In this document: positions 1-6,530 of the stretch, piece by piece
Position numbering within the stretch: the stretch's first letter is position 1
Layout: each line of letters starts with the position of its first letter
Source: an uncultured Mycoplasmatota bacterium
GTDB lineage: Bacteria > Bacillota_I > Bacilli_A > RF39 > UBA660
Length of the DNA: 7,771 bases
Direction of reading: 5' to 3'
Assembly (NCBI GenBank): GCA_946494345.1
Contig: CAMMBX010000052.1
Span: 1-7,771, forward strand
Notes under the pieces: model-generated
What the model was told of the DNA's origin: nothing
The model's database searches: none
What the model saw: only the letters and a program-made list of their open reading frames with translations
Made by a program: the position numbers and the translations under genes

Positions 1-126
1 CAGAAATCTCTTGAAGAAGGGCAAAAGTCTCTTGAAAAAGGTCAGAAATCTCTTGAAGAAGGGCAAAAGTCTCTTGAGAAAGATAAGAAGTCTTTTGAAA
101 AAGAGAAAGAAAGTCTTGCCAAGAGA
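1..126 (+). repeat. in-frame 21/42-bp tandem repeats
   Basis: A 42-bp unit (two 21-bp half-units) occurs at 1-42 and again at 43-84. The second copy differs from the first only near its end (gagaaagat instead of gaaaaaggt). Two more diverged 21-bp units follow at 85-105 and 106-126. The period is a multiple of three, so copy-number change keeps the reading frame. The near-identity of the first two copies at DNA level suggests recent duplication or slippage. The array probably extends left of the window. Confidence 0.85.
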
Positions 127-213
127 ATGTTAGATATGGATTTATCTATCAATGATATTATTAAAACAACTGGTTTATCTAAAAAACAAATACAAGAGTT
201 AAAAAACTCTTAA
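1..213 (+). CDS. 3' end of a gene with heptad repeats; Rpn/PD-(D/E)XK transposase-like C-terminus (partial)
   Basis: The window begins inside this gene; 70 codons and a TAA stop are visible in frame 1. Residues 1-42 are six 7-residue units: QKSLEEG, QKSLEKG, QKSLEEG, QKSLEKD, KKSFEKE and KESLAKR. They are highly charged and likely helical or coiled-coil. Residues 43-70 begin MLDMDLSIND and continue into TGLSKKQIQEL, which looks like a small helix-turn-helix-type end. Many Rpn-family (recombination-promoting nuclease / PD-(D/E)XK transposase-like) proteins of gut Firmicutes have this layout: a catalytic N-terminal domain, low-complexity charged repeats, then an 'xITGLSKEEIxxL' tail. The nuclease domain lies outside the window, so the family call rests on the tail alone. 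Another repeat-bearing protein with a similar tail is possible. A terminator follows 7 bases after the stop codon. Confidence 0.6.
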   Translation, partial: QKSLEEGQKSLEKGQKSLEEGQKSLEKDKKSFEKEKESLAKRMLDMDLSINDIIKTTGLSKKQIQELKNS

Positions 214-220
214 AAATATG

Positions 221-254
221 ATAATATAGTAACTGATGTTACTATATTATTTTT
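221..254 (+). terminator. perfect 13-bp hairpin with T-run between the partial gene and lepA
   Basis: The left arm 221-233 (ataatatagtaac) pairs without mismatch with 238-250 (gttactatattat) around the loop TGAT, followed by TTTT at 251-254. It sits just after the stop codon of the upstream gene, which fits an intrinsic terminator. The stem is AT-rich. The lepA Shine-Dalgarno begins only 3 bases after the T-run, so the same hairpin could also lie in the lepA leader. Confidence 0.7.
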
Positions 255-257
255 AAG

Positions 258-263
258 TAGGTG
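258..263 (+). promoter_or_regulatory. lepA ribosome binding site that decides the start
   Basis: AGGTGA at 258-263 is followed by a 6-base spacer and GTG at 270. It overlaps the other possible GTG start at 261, which would have no usable Shine-Dalgarno. This supports 270 as the lepA start. Confidence 0.7.
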
Positions 264-269
264 ATAAAA

Positions 270-2069
270 GTGAAACAAGAAAATATTCGTAATTTTTCCA
301 TAATTGCTCATATAGATCACGGTAAAAGTACTTTAGCAGATAGAATTTTAGAAGAGACTAAAGCCGTTACTGAAAGAGAAATGAAAGACCAATTATTAGA
401 TTCTATGGATATTGAAAGAGAACGTGGTATTACTATTAAATTAAACGCTGTATCCATTAATTATCTATATAATAATGAAACATATCTATTAAATTTAATA
501 GATACTCCAGGTCATGTTGACTTCTCATATGAGGTTAATCGTTCTCTCGCTTCTTGTGAAGGGGCTATTTTAGTAGTGGATGCTACCCAAGGAATAGAAG
601 CGCAAACTCTTGCCAATCTCTATCTTGCTCTTGATAATAACCTAACTATTATTCCTGTTATTAATAAAATAGACCTACCTAGTGCCGATATTCCTAAAGT
701 AACTGAAGAGCTTACTAATTTAGGCTTTGATGAAGAAGATATTATCTTGACTAGTGCCAAAACAGGTGAGGGGATAAAAGAATTACTAGATGCTATCATT
801 ACAAAAATACCTGCTCCTAAAGGAGATGCTTCTAAACCTTTACAGGGATTAATCTTTGATAGTATCTATGACTCTTATCGTGGAGTTTTAACCGCTGTTC
901 GTATATTTAATGGTAGTGTTAAAAAAGGTGATACTATCTATATGCTAGAAAGTAAAGCATCATATGAAGTGTTATCTATTTTAAAAAATACTCCTAAAGA
1001 AGTAGAAGTTAACTCTCTAAGCGCAGGAGAAGTGGGTTATATCTATGCCTCTATTAAAAGTATTAGTGATGTTCATGTAGGGGATACAATTACCTTAAAC
1101 TCTACTAAAGACAAAGTAGAATCATTACCAGGCTATAAGAAATTAAAAAGTGTTGTTTACTGTGGGCTTTACCCAATTGAGACTAATCAGTTTGAAGAGT
1201 TAAGAGATTCACTTGCTAAACTAAAATTAAATGATGCTGCTTTGGTTTACGAACCTGAAACATCAGTGGCCTTAGGCTTTGGTTTTAGAACAGGCTTTTT
1301 AGGACTATTACATATGGAAGTAACAATAGAGCGAATTAAGCGTGAATTTAATATTGATGTTATTGCTACAACTCCATCTGTTATTTATAAAGTAACTCTT
1401 ACTGATGGTTCCATTATCGAAGTAGATGCTCCTAATAAAATGCCTTCTAAAGTTAAGATAAAAGAAATAAAAGAGCCTTTTGTTAAGACATCTATTTATA
1501 CTCCAAAAGACTATATCGGACCATTAATGGAATTATGTCAAGATAAAAGAGGCACATTTATTAATATGAATTATTTAGATGATACTAGAGTTTGCCTTAT
1601 CTATAAACTACCTCTATCAGAAATAGTCTATGACTTCTTTGATAAATTAAAATCAATTACTAAAGGCTATGCCTCATTTGACTATGAAGTAACAGGGTAT
1701 GAAGCTAGTGACTTAGTAAAATTAGATATTATGTTAAATGGCGAAGTAGTAGATGCTCTTAGTATGATAGTTCATAAAGACTTTGCCTATAATCGTGGTA
1801 AATTAATAGTTCACAGATTAAAAGATGTAATACCAAGACAACTATTCGAAGTTCCAGTACAAGCTTCTATTGGTAATAAAGTAATCGCTAGGACTGATAT
1901 TAAAGCCTTAAGAAAAGATGTCCTTGCCAAATGTTATGGTGGTGATATTACTCGTAAGAAAAAACTACTTGAAAAACAAAAAGAAGGTAAAAAGAAGATG
2001 AAACAAATAGGTAGTGTAGAAGTACCACCTGATGCTTTTCTAGCAATATTAAGTACTAAAGAAAATTAG
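270..2069 (+). CDS. lepA: elongation factor 4 (LepA), translational GTPase
   Basis: LepA/EF4 is a ribosome-associated GTPase of the translation-factor superfamily, linked to back-translocation or ribosome biogenesis and to translation under stress. The 599-residue product matches the usual length of about 600. Visible GTPase motifs are the P-loop AHIDHGKST (residues 13-21), the switch I segment ERGITIK (near 51-57), DTPGH (78-82), NKID (132-135) and a TSAKTGEG G5 motif. The middle carries the EF-G-like segment with GFRTGFLGLLHMEV, and the basic C-terminus has DITRKKKLLEKQKEGKKKMK followed by the VPPDAF ending, all typical of LepA. I chose GTG at 270 rather than GTG at 261: it lies 6 bases after AGGTGA, and the family normally starts shortly before IRNFSIIAHIDHGKST. 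The stop codon TAG is part of a small terminator stem. No clear lepA promoter is visible between the upstream hairpin and the ribosome binding site. Confidence 0.97.
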   Translation: MKQENIRNFSIIAHIDHGKSTLADRILEETKAVTEREMKDQLLDSMDIERERGITIKLNAVSINYLYNNETYLLNLIDTPGHVDFSYEVNRSLASCEGAILVVDATQGIEAQTLANLYLALDNNLTIIPVINKIDLPSADIPKVTEELTNLGFDEEDIILTSAKTGEGIKELLDAIITKIPAPKGDASKPLQGLIFDSIYDSYRGVLTAVRIFNGSVKKGDTIYMLESKASYEVLSILKNTPKEVEVNSLSAGEVGYIYASIKSISDVHVGDTITLNSTKDKVESLPGYKKLKSVVYCGLYPIETNQFEELRDSLAKLKLNDAALVYEPETSVALGFGFRTGFLGLLHMEVTIERIKREFNIDVIATTPSVIYKVTLTDGSIIEVDAPNKMPSKVKIKEIKEPFVKTSIYTPKDYIGPLMELCQDKRGTFINMNYLDDTRVCLIYKLPLSEIVYDFFDKLKSITKGYASFDYEVTGYEASDLVKLDIMLNGEVVDALSMIVHKDFAYNRGKLIVHRLKDVIPRQLFEVPVQASIGNKVIARTDIKALRKDVLAKCYGGDITRKKKLLEKQKEGKKKMKQIGSVEVPPDAFLAILSTKEN

Positions 2070-2092
2070 AGTTGTTATTAACTCTATTTTTT
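2067..2092 (+). terminator. short intrinsic terminator overlapping the lepA stop codon
   Basis: The bases AGAGTT (2068-2073) pair with AACTCT (2080-2085); a flanking T-A pair and an inner G-T pair extend the stem around a TTAT loop. Six Ts follow at 2087-2092. The stem is short, so termination may be partial and the downstream genes may be partly read through from lepA. Confidence 0.6.
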
Positions 2093-2119
2093 GTTAAAAT
2101 CTTCTAGGAGAGTGATTTA

Positions 2120-3274
2120 ATGACTGAGTTAATGCAAATATTAGGAATATTTTTAGAAGGATTAATCTCCTTTTTCTCACCTTGTGTTATTCCTTTAATA
2201 CCTTTATATATGGGCTACCTTGCTACTAATGCAAAAGAGATAGATAAAGATGGCAATGTTACTTATAAAAAGAAAGTAGTTCTAATCTATACCTTATTCT
2301 TTATCTTAGGAATATCTATGTCTTTCTTTATTTTAGGACTATCTTTTACAGGACTTGGTCTATTCTTTAAAGACAATAGAAAAATATTCTTAGAAGTAGG
2401 GGGTATCTTAATCGTAATCTTAGGACTATTCCAGTTAGGTATATTAAAAGTAGATTTTCTAAATAAAGAAAAGAAATTAAAGATTAATTTTAATCCCAAT
2501 AAAATGACTAAGAAAACTGCCTTTTTAATGGGCTTTCTATTTTCTTTCGCTTGGACTCCTTGTGTAGGACCAGCCTTATCATCAACCCTAATCATGGCAT
2601 CTACTGCAAGTACCGCTTTAATAGGAAACATTTTCGTTTTAGTTTATGCCTTAGGTTTTTTACTACCTTTTATAATATTAGGGCTATTTACTACTAAAAT
2701 CTTAAATATAATTAAAAGAAACCAAAATATCTTAAACTATGTTGTTAAATTAGGAGCCTTAATTATTATTTTCATGGGAATCTTTGTATATTATACTGGT
2801 TTTACTATGGAAAGCGTTAAAGATAAAGAGACAGTAACTAGTACTGGTAAAGTAGAACTAGCAACTCCTATTAACTTTACTTTAAAAGATCAAAATGGTA
2901 ATACTCATACTTTAGATGACTATATAGGTAAAACCATCATTTTACATTTCTATGCTATAGACTGTTTTGCTTGCTTAGATGAACTACCTAACATTGAAAA
3001 AATATATAACGATTATAATCAAAATAAAGGTGATGTTATCATACTAGGTATTGCTAATACATCACGTAATCCTAAAAATGATATAATAGATTTCTTAAAA
3101 GAAAACAACTACACCTTTACCTCATTAATGGCTACTAATAAACTATTTAATAAATACTATATAACAACTTATCCAAATACTTATATAATTAATTCTAATG
3201 GAAATATCTCTTTTACTAGTTTTGGAAGCCTTACATATGACAAATTAAAAGAAGAAATAGATAAAGTAAGATAA
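2120..3274 (+). CDS. CcdA-TlpA fusion: membrane thiol-disulfide transporter with thioredoxin-like domain
   Basis: This protein is predicted to carry electrons from cytoplasmic thioredoxin across the membrane and deliver them to extracytoplasmic disulfides. Residues 1-230 form a CcdA/DsbD-type membrane domain with about six hydrophobic segments (roughly 4-33, 51-78, 88-108, 131-160, 165-192, 205-227). It holds the two signature cysteines: C22 in FFSPCVIPLIP and C148 in WTPCVGP. Residues about 247-384 form a TlpA/redoxin domain with C282-F-A-C285, an expected cis-proline at P352 (TYPNTYII) and a closing beta-sheet segment. The usual W before CxxC is replaced by D281, and the usual PP between the cysteines is FA. 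AGGAG at 2106-2110 lies 9 bases before the ATG. No cytochrome c genes are nearby, so a role in general extracytoplasmic thiol reduction is likelier than cytochrome maturation; this is inference. The family call is strong; the substrate is unknown. Confidence 0.9.
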   Translation: MTELMQILGIFLEGLISFFSPCVIPLIPLYMGYLATNAKEIDKDGNVTYKKKVVLIYTLFFILGISMSFFILGLSFTGLGLFFKDNRKIFLEVGGILIVILGLFQLGILKVDFLNKEKKLKINFNPNKMTKKTAFLMGFLFSFAWTPCVGPALSSTLIMASTASTALIGNIFVLVYALGFLLPFIILGLFTTKILNIIKRNQNILNYVVKLGALIIIFMGIFVYYTGFTMESVKDKETVTSTGKVELATPINFTLKDQNGNTHTLDDYIGKTIILHFYAIDCFACLDELPNIEKIYNDYNQNKGDVIILGIANTSRNPKNDIIDFLKENNYTFTSLMATNKLFNKYYITTYPNTYIINSNGNISFTSFGSLTYDKLKEEIDKVR

Positions 3275-3327
3275 AAAACTTTAAAAAAAATTTATTTTCC
3301 TATATACTTATTATAGAGGGATAAGTA

Positions 3328-4221
3328 ATGAATAGTAGAATTGAATTAAATAAAGATAAACAAAAAGATATAGATAGGGAAAAACAAACAGAAAAGATTA
3401 AAAAGATAGTAAAAAGAATAGTCTTAGCTATTATTATAATATTTTTACTAGTCTTCTTTGCTTGCCTTTATATTACTAAAATAGGAACTGCTTCTTTAAT
3501 TGTAAATGAAGAAGCCATAGTTAGTTCTAAAATACCAGAATCATTTAGTGGTATTAAAGTTATTCAGTTTGGAGATTTACATTACAATAATAACAAATTA
3601 CTACAAGATACTGTTAATGCCATTACTAAAAGAAATCCTGATTTAATTTTATTTACAGGAGATTTATTAAATAAGGAAGATTTAACTCCTAATAATAGAA
3701 AAAAACTTGTTAAGGAGTTAAAAAAATTAGATGCAACTTTAGGTAAATATGCTGTTTTAGGTGAAACTGATAATGATGAAGCATTATCTATATTAATAGA
3801 CTGTGGTTTTACTATTTTAGATGATAGTAATGAACTTATCTATAATGAAAGTAATGAACCTATTATGTTAGTAGGGCTAAATACCAATAATGATATAATT
3901 GATTATAATAAAGCTTTTACTAATTATAATGCTAATACATATACAATAACTATTTTTCATAAACCAGATTATATAGATGAATTTATAGATAGTTATCCAA
4001 CAGATTTAGCCTTAGCAGGACATTCTCATTTAGGTGAAATAAGAATACCATATCTAATTAATTTTGCTAATAAAGATTATGCTTCTAAATATATAAATTC
4101 ATATTATGAGATTAATAATACAAAATTTTATATTACATCAGGACTTGGTACTGATACCTATGATGTAAGGATTAATTCAAGACCATCTATTAATTTCTTT
4201 AGACTCAGGAAAACAACTTAG
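3328..4221 (+). CDS. membrane-anchored calcineurin-like metallophosphoesterase, YkuE-type, with altered GNHD motif
   Basis: Residues 1-30 are highly charged and cytoplasmic, residues about 31-50 form one transmembrane helix, and the rest is a predicted extracytoplasmic metallophosphoesterase domain. Visible motifs are D83-L-H85 (QFGDLHY), G111-D112 (LFTGDLL), H211 (IFHKPD) and G231-H-S-H234 (AGHSHLGEIRIP, matching the common GHTHGGQIRLP). Where the family has GNHD, this protein has G145-E-T-D148, so the metal-binding Asn and the catalytic His are both replaced. The other metal ligands remain, and the Glu might still bind metal, so activity may be reduced or altered rather than lost. The family includes phospholipid and nucleotide phosphodiesterases; the substrate here is unknown. 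AGAGGG at 3315-3320 precedes the ATG by 7 bases. The 53-base gap after the CcdA-TlpA gene has no clear terminator, so the two genes may share a transcript. The 3' end overlaps the convergent carboxypeptidase gene. Confidence 0.85.
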   Translation: MNSRIELNKDKQKDIDREKQTEKIKKIVKRIVLAIIIIFLLVFFACLYITKIGTASLIVNEEAIVSSKIPESFSGIKVIQFGDLHYNNNKLLQDTVNAITKRNPDLILFTGDLLNKEDLTPNNRKKLVKELKKLDATLGKYAVLGETDNDEALSILIDCGFTILDDSNELIYNESNEPIMLVGLNTNNDIIDYNKAFTNYNANTYTITIFHKPDYIDEFIDSYPTDLALAGHSHLGEIRIPYLINFANKDYASKYINSYYEINNTKFYITSGLGTDTYDVRINSRPSINFFRLRKTT

Positions 4222-5254
4222 TAAAGAAGTTTTCTTTTTTCTTTGCTTCTTTTATATAAAGAGGTATATTCTTTAATGTTTCATTATAAAGACTTATTTT
4301 AATATTTCCAACTTTACCACTACTTATAGAATCATCTATACTAGCAAGTACTTTAACATTATCTTTTTCTTTTTCTGTTAAAGGATAAGTAAAAGATTTA
4401 TTTACATAGTATTTATTATCATCTATAACGAGGTCAAAATCATTTTTGTCAACAATATTATAGTTACTATAATTATCAAAAGCAAAATCAGCTAATCTTT
4501 CATGATTATTATACTCATCATTATCATCTAAAGTAACAATAGTTATGTTCAAATCATTCTTTTTATGAGTAGTAACAAGAGTCTTACCAGCACTAGGAGT
4601 ATAACCATTTTTACCACCTGTACAGTATTTATAATCTCCTAATAGTTTCATTCTATTATACCAAAGATAACTCTTATTATCAGTTTTAACTCTATATTCT
4701 TCGGTTCCTATAATTTTTCTATAAGTCTTATTTTTATAAGCATATCTTGATAATTTTGCCATATCTCTTGCCGTAGAGTAGTTCTTAGTCTCTTCATCAA
4801 GGCCATGAGGATTACTAAAAGTAGTATTAGTCATACCAATCTCTTTAGCTTTTTTATTCATCATTTTAACAAAGTCTTCTTCACTTCCTGCTACTGCTTT
4901 TGCAATTACAACTGATGCATCATTTCCACTTCTAAGCATAAGGCCATAGAGTAAATCAATTAACTTCATCTTTTCATTTAACTCTAAATAAATACTAGTC
5001 CCATACATCTTAAGTATTTCTTCACCTGCTTTAATCTCTTTATCTAAATCTCCTTCTTCTATAGCGATAATACAAGTCATTATCTTAGTAATTGATGCGA
5101 TTAATCTTACATCATCAGCATTATTTTCATATAAAACACGACCACTGTTTAAGTCAACTATAATACTACTTCTAGCAGTATCAAAAGTATCTTCTTTACA
5201 AAAAACATTTAAGGGTACTAAAAATAATAACAACATAACTAATACTTTCTTCAT
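4205..5254 (-). CDS. secreted serine D-Ala-D-Ala carboxypeptidase (DacB/DacF type, peptidase S11)
   Basis: This is a low-molecular-weight penicillin-binding protein expected to remove the terminal D-Ala from peptidoglycan stem peptides outside the membrane. Residues 1-19 look like a signal peptide (KK followed by a leucine-rich core, ending near NVFC). The catalytic SxxK is S54-I-T-K57, SxN is S109-G-N111 and a conserved SNPHGLD lies near 147-153. The third box is K215-N-G217 in TGGKNGYTPSAGK, where most S11 enzymes have KTG. The C-terminal part (about 250-349) fits the small beta-rich domain, and the end (KKKENFFTKLFS) could be an amphipathic membrane-binding helix. The 349-residue length is normal. 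AGGTGA at 5261-5266 (minus strand) precedes the ATG. It ends in TGA, the only gene here to do so. The choice between DacB and DacF cannot be settled from sequence alone. Confidence 0.92.
   Translation of the reverse strand: MKKVLVMLLLFLVPLNVFCKEDTFDTARSSIIVDLNSGRVLYENNADDVRLIASITKIMTCIIAIEEGDLDKEIKAGEEILKMYGTSIYLELNEKMKLIDLLYGLMLRSGNDASVVIAKAVAGSEEDFVKMMNKKAKEIGMTNTTFSNPHGLDEETKNYSTARDMAKLSRYAYKNKTYRKIIGTEEYRVKTDNKSYLWYNRMKLLGDYKYCTGGKNGYTPSAGKTLVTTHKKNDLNITIVTLDDNDEYNNHERLADFAFDNYSNYNIVDKNDFDLVIDDNKYYVNKSFTYPLTEKEKDNVKVLASIDDSISSGKVGNIKISLYNETLKNIPLYIKEAKKKENFFTKLFS
4214..4240 (+). terminator. weak possible terminator for the phosphoesterase transcript
   Basis: AACTT (about 4215-4219) can pair with AAGTT (4227-4231) across a 7-base loop, followed by TTTCTTTTTT. 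The stem has only 5 bp and lies inside the coding end of the opposite-strand carboxypeptidase. It is suggestive only. Confidence 0.3.
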
Positions 5255-5292
5255 CGTACTTCACCTAATAAAACTTATTCTAAAAAAATAAA

Positions 5293-5323
5293 AGTATAAC
5301 TCACTTTTAGACTAATATGTAAA
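5293..5323 (-). promoter_or_regulatory. possible promoter of the carboxypeptidase gene
   Basis: Read on the minus strand, TTTACA (5323-5318) and TATACT (5298-5293) resemble sigma-A -35 and -10 boxes. The 19-base spacer is longer than ideal. The site lies about 40 bases upstream of the ATG in the divergent spacer, where a promoter is expected. Confidence 0.35.
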
Positions 5324-5341
5324 ATAATATAACTATTAAAA

Positions 5342-5370
5342 ATATTTCTTGCCTTTTTCTCTTATATAAT
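5342..5370 (+). promoter_or_regulatory. possible promoter of the lipoprotein gene
   Basis: A perfect TATAAT lies at 5365-5370, giving a predicted RNA start about 20 bases before the ATG and just upstream of the GGAGG (5388-5392). The -35 region at the expected distance (ATATTT, 5342-5347) is poor. The call rests on the -10 box and its position. Confidence 0.4.
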
Positions 5371-5396
5371 TCATACTATAAGTAGATGGAGGTGAA

Positions 5397-5855
5397 ATGG
5401 TGAGAGGAGTAAAATTATTTGGTATTTTAGCAGTGTCAGTACTACTAATAACAGGATGTGGTAATAGTGAAAAGACTCTAACTTGTACAAATAGTGAAGA
5501 AGATAGTGGTCTTAAAATGAGTCAAGAAATAACTATGACTTTCAAAGATGATAAGATTAATTACCTTAAAATGAGTATTGATAATGAAGCGACAGATGAT
5601 ACTATCATTGATAATTGGGATATGTTTGCATCTATGATGGAATCACAATTCGAAGAATCTGATGAAGATGGAGTTAAATTATCTACTGATAATGATAGTA
5701 CTAATCATATTTATAATGTTTCATTAGAAATTGATTTAGAGAAAGCAAGTGAAGATACTTTGAAAGAATATAATCTTGATGGAATTACTGATGCCAATGC
5801 CACATATGAAGACACTAAAAAAGAAGCTGAAGATTCAGGATATACTTGTAAATAA
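5397..5855 (+). CDS. small secreted lipoprotein of unknown function
   Basis: The protein is 152 residues with a lipoprotein signal: VK, a hydrophobic core and the lipobox L-I-T-G-C21. After lipidation at C21 it would be anchored to the outer face of the membrane. The mature part is acidic, with two further cysteines at C30 (TLTCTN) and C151 (GYTCK) near its two ends; they could form a disulfide. It contains alternating strand-like stretches such as QEITMTFKDDKINYLKMSID, then a helical acidic end. This layout recalls small DUF1307/YehR-like lipoproteins of Firmicutes, but I cannot confirm that. The strong GGAGG (5388-5392) is 4 bases from ATG 5397 and 7 bases from GTG 5400, so translation may start at GTG 5400, one codon shorter. 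It is transcribed divergently from the carboxypeptidase and has its own terminator, so it is probably a single-gene unit. Confidence 0.85.
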   Translation: MVRGVKLFGILAVSVLLITGCGNSEKTLTCTNSEEDSGLKMSQEITMTFKDDKINYLKMSIDNEATDDTIIDNWDMFASMMESQFEESDEDGVKLSTDNDSTNHIYNVSLEIDLEKASEDTLKEYNLDGITDANATYEDTKKEAEDSGYTCK

Positions 5856-5887
5856 GAAAGAAAAGGTCTTTTACTTTTCTTTTTTTT
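5856..5887 (+). terminator. intrinsic terminator after the lipoprotein gene
   Basis: AAAGAAAAG (5857-5865) pairs with CTTTTCTTT (5874-5882) across an 8-base loop, and the T-run continues to 5887. It begins directly after the TAA stop. The stem is purine-rich on one side but continuous over 9 bp. Confidence 0.75.
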
Positions 5888-5924
5888 GTGCTATAGTTAT
5901 TTTATAAGAATAGGAGGAGTTTAA

Positions 5925-6530
5925 ATGACAAAAGGGAGTGCTAGAAAAGAAGTAATAAAACATGAGGAAGTATCAAGTTGGGTTTATATCTTATTACTTA
6001 CAGCCGTTGCAATATTAGGTTGGGTATTAGGTAAATTTAATTTTAATATAGGTAAAGCAACATTAACATTAGCAATATTTGCTTATCCATTTAGATATTT
6101 CATCGCTAATATTATAACTAAAAAATATGGTTATAAAGAAACAATGAATGGAATAAGTTATTCAGCATGTTTGATGTTATTATTTATGATTGTTTCAAGC
6201 CTTTTAGGCCAAAGAGATATTGATTATGTTCCTGTAACAGGAGAAGTCTTTGCCTATCTTGCTAGTCAAATGATTAACCTAACTATTTATTATTATCTAT
6301 ATATGAATACAGATGGTAATAAACTATCAATACTTGCTACTTATATATTTGCAATGCTAGTAGATAACTTGATTAGTATGTTATTTATAAGTAGAATGAC
6401 TATGGTAGATGCTTTCTGGAGAACATATTTTGTTACTATTTTAATAGAAGCAATTATATCTATTATCTTAATTAACTTTGATGAGAAAAAAATATTGCCA
6501 ACAACCAAGAGAAGAACAAGAAGAAAATGA
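5925..6530 (+). CDS. VUT/YhhQ-like six-helix membrane protein (possible queuosine-precursor transporter relative)
   Basis: The protein has 201 residues and about six hydrophobic segments (roughly 18-36, 45-65, 80-94, 108-127, 135-157, 163-183), with a very basic C-terminal tail (KRRTRRK). The stretch LAIFAYPFRYFIANIITKKYG resembles the family signature YPLTFLITDIITEVYG of YhhQ/VUT transporters, which import queuosine precursors such as preQ0. YLASQMINLTIYYYLY and LVDNLISMLF correspond to the paired SQLxD-type segments. Acidic residues often seen in that signature are changed here (TDIITE to ANIITK, SQLID to SQMIN), so the substrate may differ. AGGAGGAG (5912-5919) lies 5 bases before the ATG. 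TTTACT at 5870-5875 and TATAGT at 5892-5897 are a weak promoter candidate. The stop overlaps the start of the prepilin gene (ATGA), which is odd for a nutrient transporter and suggests co-expression with surface proteins. The family call is moderate, the function uncertain. Confidence 0.6.
   Translation: MTKGSARKEVIKHEEVSSWVYILLLTAVAILGWVLGKFNFNIGKATLTLAIFAYPFRYFIANIITKKYGYKETMNGISYSACLMLLFMIVSSLLGQRDIDYVPVTGEVFAYLASQMINLTIYYYLYMNTDGNKLSILATYIFAMLVDNLISMLFISRMTMVDAFWRTYFVTILIEAIISIILINFDEKKILPTTKRRTRRK

Noticed and set aside
1..84. Direct repeats as a CRISPR array
   Set aside because: The repeats are contiguous with no spacers, and they are in frame within a coding region.
261..269. Longer lepA starting at GTG 261
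   Set aside because: This GTG is inside the AGGTGA ribosome binding site for GTG 270 and has no Shine-Dalgarno of its own; three extra residues are not typical of the family.
2072..2100. Sigma-A-like promoter TTGTTA, 17-base spacer, TAAAAT ahead of the CcdA-TlpA gene
   Set aside because: The predicted RNA start (about 2107) falls within the AGGAG ribosome binding site, and the -35 box lies in the terminator stem, so it would give a poorly translated RNA.
2287..2631. Open frame on the minus strand within the CcdA-TlpA gene
   Set aside because: It lies opposite a well-supported membrane protein gene; its composition mirrors that gene and no family motif is visible.
3275..3327. Terminator or promoter between the CcdA-TlpA gene and the phosphoesterase gene
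   Set aside because: The gap is A/T-rich but has no stable stem; the best -10-like TATTAT (3309-3314) would start the RNA after the ribosome binding site.
4205..4207. TGA stop of the carboxypeptidase as a sign of genetic code 4
   Set aside because: All tryptophan codons seen are TGG and no other frame has an internal TGA. Reading through would add only two residues before TAA.
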